From contig NZ_JANJXQ010000121.1 in NCBI RefSeq assembly GCF_024708915.1, positions 1 through 18,944 of the forward strand: a stretch of DNA of 18,944 nt, given 5' to 3'. The translations under genes were made by a program, and so were the position numbers. Origin of the DNA: Thiobacillus sp. (lineage in GTDB: Bacteria > Pseudomonadota > Gammaproteobacteria > Burkholderiales > Thiobacillaceae). Positions 14,246 through 18,944 of the stretch are shown in pieces. A model generated the notes under the pieces. That model saw only the letters and a program-made list of their open reading frames with translations. It ran no database searches and was not told where the DNA came from. The stretch's first letter is position 1. Each line of letters opens with the position of its first letter.

Positions 14246-15688
14246 ATGACCCTGCGCAACCAGGTCCAGCTGATCGCCTATCCCGACCGGATGGGCGCCA
14301 ACCTGGCCGAGCTGTACGACATCATCGAGCGGTATTTTTCGAAAGCCATCGGCGGCATCCACATCCTGCCCCCGTACCCGTCGAACGCCGACGGCGGCTT
14401 CTCGCCGCTGACCCACAAGGAAATCGATCCGAAATACGGCAGCTGGGCCGACGTCGAAAGAATCTCGGCGCGTTTCGACCTCTGTCTCGATCTCACCCTC
14501 AACCACCTCTCGGACGAATCCGCGGAATTCAAGGACTTTATCGCCCGCGGCTACGATTCCGAGTACGCCGACCTCTTCGTGCACGTCGACCGGCTCGGGC
14601 CGATTTCGCCTGACGATCTGGCGCGCATCCACATCCGCAAGGAAAAGGAGCCCTTCCGCGAGGTGACTTTTGCCGACGGCAGCGGCGGCCGCGTCTGGTG
14701 CACCTTCACCGAGCACCAGGTCGACCTCAATTACAATTCGCCCAAGACCTACGCGCTGATGGAGGACACCATCAAGTTCCTCGCCGCGCGCGGTGTCAGG
14801 CTGTTTCGCCTGGATGCCTTCGGCTACACGACGAAAAAGATCGGCACCAGCTGCTTCCTGGTCGAGCCCGACGTCTACGACATCCTCAAGTGGATCGACG
14901 GCGTCGCCCGCGAGAACGGGGCGGAGACCCTGCCCGAGGTGCATGACCACGCCAGCTTCCAGTACGCCATCGCACTGCACGGCATGCATCCCTACGGCTT
15001 CGCGCTGGCGCCGCTGCTGCTGTTTTCGCTGCTCGACGCCAACAGCGTCTATCTCAAGCAGTGGCTGCGCATGTGTCCGCGCAACCAGCTCACCGTGCTC
15101 GACACCCACGACGGCATCTGCATTCCCGACGCCGAAGGCGTGCTGCCCAAGGACAAGATCCAGGCGGTGATCGACAACGTCAGCCAGCGCTCGGCCGACC
15201 CCATCCTGCGCCGCTCCGCCGCCAACGTGCATAGCGTCGGCGCGATCTACCAGCTCACCTGCACCTACTACGACGCACTCAAGCGCAACGACGATGCCTA
15301 CATCGCCGCCCGCGCGATCCAGTTCTTCGCACCCGGCATCCCGCAGGTCTACTACGTCGGCCTGCTCGCCGGCAGCAACGACCTGGAATTGATGGAAGCC
15401 ACCGGCGAGTTGCGCGACATCAACCGCCACCGTTACAGCGCGGACGAGGTCGACCAGGCGGTGAGGCAACCCGTGGCCAGGCGCTTGCTCAAACTGATGG
15501 AATTCCGCAGCAGTTATCCCGCGTTCGACGGCGTGTTCCACCTGATGTATTCGAACGAAAGCAGTGTCGCCATGTGCTGGCGCCACGGCGAACTGCGCTG
15601 CGAGCTCTTCGTCGACCTCAACTTCAAGAAAGCGACGATCGGCTATGTCGACGTGAAGTCCCGGTGCTGGCTGAGCATGTGCTGCTGA
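14246..15688 (+). CDS. GH13 subfamily 18 phosphorylase (glucosylglycerol or sucrose phosphorylase-like)
   Basis: A 480-residue alpha-retaining phosphorylase of the sucrose phosphorylase subfamily. It starts QVQLIAYPDRMGANL and has HILPPYPSNADGGFSP. The catalytic triad sits almost exactly at Bifidobacterium sucrose phosphorylase numbering: nucleophile Asp190 (RLDAFGY), acid/base Glu231 (LPEVHD) and Asp289 (DTHDG). Members of this subfamily act on sucrose, sucrose 6'-phosphate, glucosylglycerate or glucosylglycerol. Downstream of ggpS, glucosylglycerol phosphorolysis to glucose 1-phosphate is the best guess. GAGG lies 8 bases before the ATG. The C-terminal RCWLSMCC is odd; the +1 frame continues PVLAEHVLL, so a one-base deletion near 15658-15661 may have changed the end. 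Confidence 0.85.
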   Translation: MTLRNQVQLIAYPDRMGANLAELYDIIERYFSKAIGGIHILPPYPSNADGGFSPLTHKEIDPKYGSWADVERISARFDLCLDLTLNHLSDESAEFKDFIARGYDSEYADLFVHVDRLGPISPDDLARIHIRKEKEPFREVTFADGSGGRVWCTFTEHQVDLNYNSPKTYALMEDTIKFLAARGVRLFRLDAFGYTTKKIGTSCFLVEPDVYDILKWIDGVARENGAETLPEVHDHASFQYAIALHGMHPYGFALAPLLLFSLLDANSVYLKQWLRMCPRNQLTVLDTHDGICIPDAEGVLPKDKIQAVIDNVSQRSADPILRRSAANVHSVGAIYQLTCTYYDALKRNDDAYIAARAIQFFAPGIPQVYYVGLLAGSNDLELMEATGELRDINRHRYSADEVDQAVRQPVARRLLKLMEFRSSYPAFDGVFHLMYSNESSVAMCWRHGELRCELFVDLNFKKATIGYVDVKSRCWLSMCC

Positions 15689-15753
15689 CCGGCCTGCGCT
15701 GCACGATGGGCGTGTGCTATGTTGATTTTTTCCGCTGAGCGAAGGTAGAGCCC

Positions 15754-16113
15754 ATGACGCCCTATTCGCTGGATGGACCCGTGCAATACACCCTGCTGGC
15801 AGTGGTTCTTGCCGTGGTGGCCTACATCCGCAATATTCCTTACAAGGAACTGAAAGACAGACTCGCCGCCCCGCCAGCCGCCGGCACGACGCTCAGCGCG
15901 GCAAAGTGCTGCACGATCAAGGCCCAGCTCCTGGTGCTGGACCTGATGCAGATCGTTCTGGCGGCGATAGGCGTGTTGCTGGTCGGACGCTTTCAACTGG
16001 GGGACACGTACGATGCCTACATCCTGTTCACGCTATGGATGCTCGCATTCGCATTGTTTGTCATGCACGTCCTGGTGAATGGCAGCAACATTGTCAAAAC
16101 CCTGTTCAAATGA
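15754..16113 (+). CDS. Small integral membrane protein, unknown function
   Basis: A 119-residue protein I do not recognise. Three hydrophobic helices are visible, at about residues 10-26, 55-77 and 88-110. The first two are separated by a short polar loop (NIPYKELKDRL) and an Ala/Pro stretch. A CC pair (KCCTIK) precedes helix 2, and the C-terminus (VNGSNIVKTLFK) is basic. ATG 15754 follows a GAAGG sequence. It lies 65 bases after the phosphorylase gene on the same strand and might be co-transcribed with the glucosylglycerol genes, but no motif links it to them. Composition and codon use (G/C-ending codons) look native. It is probably real because the helices are well formed in this frame. Confidence 0.65.
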   Translation: MTPYSLDGPVQYTLLAVVLAVVAYIRNIPYKELKDRLAAPPAAGTTLSAAKCCTIKAQLLVLDLMQIVLAAIGVLLVGRFQLGDTYDAYILFTLWMLAFALFVMHVLVNGSNIVKTLFK

Positions 16114-16200
16114 ATCGACAGTGAAGCGGACGCCGCGGGTTTTGCCGGCCGTCCTGCCGCACGCCCCGGCCTGAACCCGCCGGTTTCATCACCCTCGCTG

Positions 16201-16228
16201 CATAATCCGGTATTCCGCCCAATACCGG
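16201..16228 (+). promoter_or_regulatory. Promoter element and inverted repeat before the patatin gene
   Basis: CATAAT (16201-16206) is a good -10 box with no clear -35. Immediately downstream is a perfect 8-bp inverted repeat (16207-16214 with 16221-16228, 6-base spacer), at the expected start point and only 8 bases before the ATG at 16237. It could be an operator or a leader hairpin. No Shine-Dalgarno is evident. Confidence 0.35.
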
Positions 16229-16236
16229 TTCGTCCC

Positions 16237-17121
16237 ATGCGTCGCCTGTCCCTGTCCCTGCTTCTCCTCGCCGCCCTGCTTTCCGCCTGCGCGACCCCGC
16301 CCCCGGCGCCGCCCATCCCGCCGCCGGCTCCGCTGTCCAAGCCGCCGCTCAAGATCGCGCTGGCGCTGGGCGGCGGTGCGGCGCGGGGCTTCGCCCACAT
16401 CGGCGTGATCAAGGCGCTGGAGGCCCAGGGCATCGTGCCGGACATGGTGGTGGGCACCAGCGCGGGCTCGGTGGTGGGGGCGCTCTACGCCTCGGGCATG
16501 AGCGGCTTCGAGTTGCAGAACCTGGCCCTGACGATGCAGGAGAACATGCTGGCGGACTGGACCCTGCCCAACCGCGGCGTGCTGAAGGGCGAAGCACTGC
16601 AGGATTTCATCAACCTGAAGGTGAAAGGTCTCACCATCCAGAAAATGCCCAAACCCCTGGGCGTGGTGGCCACCGACCTGCAAAGCGGCGAGAAAGTGCT
16701 GTTCCGCCGCGGCGACACCGGCATGGCGGTGCGCGCCTCCAGCGCCGTGCCGGGCGTGTTCCAGCCGGTCGAGATCAGCGGCCGCGATTACGTCGACGGC
16801 GGCCTCACCTCGCCGGTGCCGGCCCAGGTCGCACGCAGCATGGGGGCGGACTTCGTCATCGCGGTGGACATTTCCAGCGTCAGCCGCCGTGGCAAGCTCA
16901 GCGGTACCCTCGACGTGCTGCTGCAGACCTTCGCCATCATGGGCCACACCATCAGCAGCCACGAACTGGAGGATGCGGACGTCGTGATCCGGCCGCAGAC
17001 AGGCGCGGTGAGCAGCACCGATTTCGAAGACCGGCACCTCGCCATCCTGGAAGGCGAAAAGGCCGCCGCCGCGGTCATGCCGGAACTCAAGGCCCGGCTC
17101 GCCCGGGCGCAGGCGCGCTGA
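16237..17121 (+). CDS. Patatin-like phospholipase lipoprotein (RssA/NTE type)
   Basis: A 294-residue patatin-fold serine esterase or phospholipase. The signal peptide ends in a lipobox LSAC with Cys18, followed by a Pro-rich tether (PPPAPPIPPPAP), so it is expected to be lipid-anchored and periplasmic. The oxyanion segment is ALGGGAARGFAHIG. The nucleophile elbow is GTSAGS with Ser75, and the dyad Asp is Asp187 in DGG; all are intact. No partner gene is adjacent: it faces the diguanylate cyclase gene tail to tail. Substrate is unknown; phospholipid turnover in the envelope is a family-level guess. The start is supported by the signal peptide, although no ribosome binding site is clear. Confidence 0.9.
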   Translation: MRRLSLSLLLLAALLSACATPPPAPPIPPPAPLSKPPLKIALALGGGAARGFAHIGVIKALEAQGIVPDMVVGTSAGSVVGALYASGMSGFELQNLALTMQENMLADWTLPNRGVLKGEALQDFINLKVKGLTIQKMPKPLGVVATDLQSGEKVLFRRGDTGMAVRASSAVPGVFQPVEISGRDYVDGGLTSPVPAQVARSMGADFVIAVDISSVSRRGKLSGTLDVLLQTFAIMGHTISSHELEDADVVIRPQTGAVSSTDFEDRHLAILEGEKAAAAVMPELKARLARAQAR

Positions 17122-17229
17122 CGGCAAGTGCCGGGATGGACTGCTGGCCGGGTTTCGTCAGGGCCGGTTTTCGACAGCTCGATCGTCTGGACGCGATAGC
17201 GCTCCCGGCGTCCCGTCGCGCGAGCGGCT

Positions 17230-18519
17230 TTACGCAGCGCTAGCGGCGGCCTCGCGGTAGGTGTTCCTGCCGTCACGCTTTGCCGCGTACAGCGCCGCGT
17301 CAGCTTTCTTCAACAGCTCATCCAGCGTTTCGCCGTCGGCGCAGCACAGGGCGATCCCCACCGAAGCCCCGATGCGTGCGCTGCCTCCCGTGGCAAGCGG
17401 GATGGGCTGGCGCAGGCTATCCACCACGCGGCCGGCGACCTCGCGCGCAGCCTTCGCATCGTCGACCTGGCCCAGCACGATGACGAACTCGTCGCCGCCG
17501 AGGCGCACGATCACATCCGACTCGCGGAGCAACTGCTTCATCCTTTCTGCCGCTACCTGCAGAACCGCATCGCCCGCTGCATGCCCGTAGCGGTCGTTGA
17601 CCGCCTTGAATTCGTCCAGATCGACTGCCAGCACCGCCATCTGTTTTTCCGAGCGCCTGGCGCCGGCGATCATGAGCCTTTCGTTTTCGTGGAGGAAGCG
17701 CCGATTGGCCAGACCCGTCAGCGGATCGCGCAGACTGAGTTGGCGGATCGTCTGTTCGGCCTCGATCCCCGCCCTGATCAGGCGAGTGCTCTTGCGGTAC
17801 AGCCCGACGAGCGCCAGCCCCATCCACAGCCCGGCCACGGCCAGCAGCGCCAACGACACGTTCTGGCCGCGAATGCGCGTCCTTTCACGTGTTTCCAGCT
17901 GCGCCAGCTCTTCCCGGCCGGTCTCGATCAGAATGCGGTGGATCTGCTCGATGGCGGATTTGTCGAACCCCGCAAGCCCCCATTCCGGCGGCGTGGCATC
18001 GCCGCCCGCCTGGGCGCGCTGCCGCAGTGCGCTGAACCCGATTTCCAGTGCCGACTGCAGCGCCGGCAGCGGCTCCAGGCGGGCAGCCAGGTCGCCGTCC
18101 GCCTTGATCAGGGCGATCAGCTGCGCGGAACTGGGGCAAGACGATTGGCGGCATATCAGGGCGGAATCAAGATCGGCGGGATTGCGCGACTCGGCGTACT
18201 TGCGAACTGCAGTATCCAGATTGAGCAGGTAGATACGCAGCGAATCGATGTATGCGATGACCTGCCGCGTGTGATCCACCGAGCGAACGGCCTCTTCCGA
18301 GCGCTGGTGCTGATAGAAGATCATGGCGAACAGTAGCGTGATGATGAACGCGAAAATCAGCGTGCCCATGCGGAGCACCCGCCTGAATCCGGCAAAGACG
18401 GACCCCTCGACCGTGGCTGGCGCCGGTGGTGCATCCGCATTCGTTGCGCGCGCGGCGCCAGCCATCAAGGTCTGCTTGAACTGCTGTACGAATAGTCGGG
18501 GATTGAATCTTTTTGCCAT
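17230..18519 (-). CDS. Membrane diguanylate cyclase (GGDEF)
   Basis: A 429-residue inner-membrane enzyme that makes c-di-GMP. Layout: cytosolic N-terminus; transmembrane helix at about 51-69; a helical periplasmic sensor region at 70-218; a second helix at about 221-240; then a GGDEF domain from about 255, starting DPLTGLANRR. The catalytic motif GGDEF is intact at 341-345, and RESD at 332-335 is an inhibitory I-site, so the enzyme should be active and product-inhibited. The periplasmic region contains Cys123 and Cys128 (CRQSSC), a possible disulfide or redox-responsive pair. No sensor family is recognised with certainty. There is no good ribosome binding site upstream, and the upstream DNA enters a suspicious palindrome. 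Confidence 0.93.
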   Translation of the reverse strand: MAKRFNPRLFVQQFKQTLMAGAARATNADAPPAPATVEGSVFAGFRRVLRMGTLIFAFIITLLFAMIFYQHQRSEEAVRSVDHTRQVIAYIDSLRIYLLNLDTAVRKYAESRNPADLDSALICRQSSCPSSAQLIALIKADGDLAARLEPLPALQSALEIGFSALRQRAQAGGDATPPEWGLAGFDKSAIEQIHRILIETGREELAQLETRERTRIRGQNVSLALLAVAGLWMGLALVGLYRKSTRLIRAGIEAEQTIRQLSLRDPLTGLANRRFLHENERLMIAGARRSEKQMAVLAVDLDEFKAVNDRYGHAAGDAVLQVAAERMKQLLRESDVIVRLGGDEFVIVLGQVDDAKAAREVAGRVVDSLRQPIPLATGGSARIGASVGIALCCADGETLDELLKKADAALYAAKRDGRNTYREAAASAA

Positions 18520-18545
18520 AGGTGTGGCTGTGTCATGGCAGACGA

Positions 18546-18944
18546 AAAACGCGGACGATGGCTGAATACTAGCTGGCTTTTGCGGTCAACGCCGCGATGT
18601 GGGCGGGCGGGGCGATCCGGCTCAAGCAGCCGGCAGGGTTGAGGAGAGAAAAAAAACGGCCATGCGGATTCGCGGGCAAGGGGGCGCCCCCGGGGGGGGC
18701 CGGCCCCGCGGTGGTTGGCTGTAATATTTTTTGGGGGCTGGTGGCTTAAACACCCCCCCCAAAAAAAATTTATCCCCCACCCCGCGGGCTGGGCCGCCCC
18801 CCCGCGCGCCCCCATGCCCGCGAATCCGCACGGCTGTTTTTTCTCTCCCGAGCCTGCCACGCAGATCGAGTCGGATCGCCCCGCCCATCCGCATCGCGGC
18901 TTTGGCCGCAAAAGCCGCTAGTATTCAGCCATCGTCCGCGTTTT
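18546..18944. repeat. Large imperfect terminal palindrome, probable fold-back artefact
   Basis: The right end of the window is the reverse complement of sequence just upstream of the diguanylate cyclase gene. AAAACGCGGACGATGGCTGA at 18546-18565 recurs inverted at the last 20 bases (18925-18944), and similarity continues inward to a centre near 18745. Agreement is very high at the outer edges and worsens toward the centre, where runs of C, A and G appear (e.g. 18752-18768). No gene is credible here. The pattern fits a fold-back chimera or low-quality consensus at a contig end better than a biological palindrome. No other feature was found in 18520-18944. Confidence 0.8.

Noticed and set aside
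12655..15586. Two long minus-strand open frames opposite ggpS and the phosphorylase gene
   Set aside because: Both lie entirely antisense to genes with intact catalytic motifs and are compositional shadows.
18715..18921. Small plus-strand ORF in the right-end palindrome
   Set aside because: It lies wholly inside the suspicious palindrome with homopolymer runs and low-complexity translation.

Overview
The window looks like a chromosomal segment from a high-GC chemolithoautotrophic betaproteobacterium, probably related to Thiobacillus. This rests on gene content: form II RuBisCO with its LysR regulator and CbbQ/CbbO activase, a DsrC/TusE-family sulfur-trafficking protein, chromate-resistance genes and a glucosylglycerol gene set. 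The species is inferred, not shown. No rRNA, tRNA, CRISPR array, IS element or phage gene was recognised.

Layout. Bases 1-170 hold a non-coding palindromic element. Positions 195-2245 (minus) carry purE-purK-DUF192, with start/stop overlaps that indicate one operon. A DUF486 membrane protein (2325-2672, plus) diverges from it. A DsrC/TusE-like gene with its own promoter and terminator lies at 2726-3176 (minus). Positions 3217-5386 (minus) carry chrA, a rhodanese and a stand-alone ChrB C-terminal domain.

The centre is a CO2-fixation locus. cbbR (minus, 5513-6409) diverges from cbbM, cbbQ and cbbO (plus, 6550-11382). The cbbR-cbbM gap has three TNA half-sites in 10-bp register. A hairpin and a strong intrinsic terminator separate cbbM from cbbQO, which probably lets RuBisCO be made in excess over its activase. 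Two dispersed palindromic repeats have invaded the activase genes. One fills the cbbQ-cbbO gap and abuts the cbbO start codon. The other sits in frame inside cbbO and adds about 50 low-complexity residues.

Next (11383-15688) comes a compatible-solute cluster: a long structured leader, a HAD phosphatase, GgpS (glucosylglycerol-phosphate synthase) and a GH13_18 phosphorylase. Together they could make glucosylglycerol and recover its glucosyl unit. After these come a small orphan membrane protein, a patatin-like lipoprotein and a convergent membrane diguanylate cyclase. The last 400 bases (18546-18944) form one large imperfect palindrome with odd homopolymers. It is probably a fold-back or assembly artefact at a contig end and should be treated with caution.

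The best candidates for something under-described are the repeat-expanded CbbO, the glucosylglycerol synthesis-plus-phosphorolysis cluster with its structured leader, and the DsrC-like protein that has only the C-terminal cysteine.
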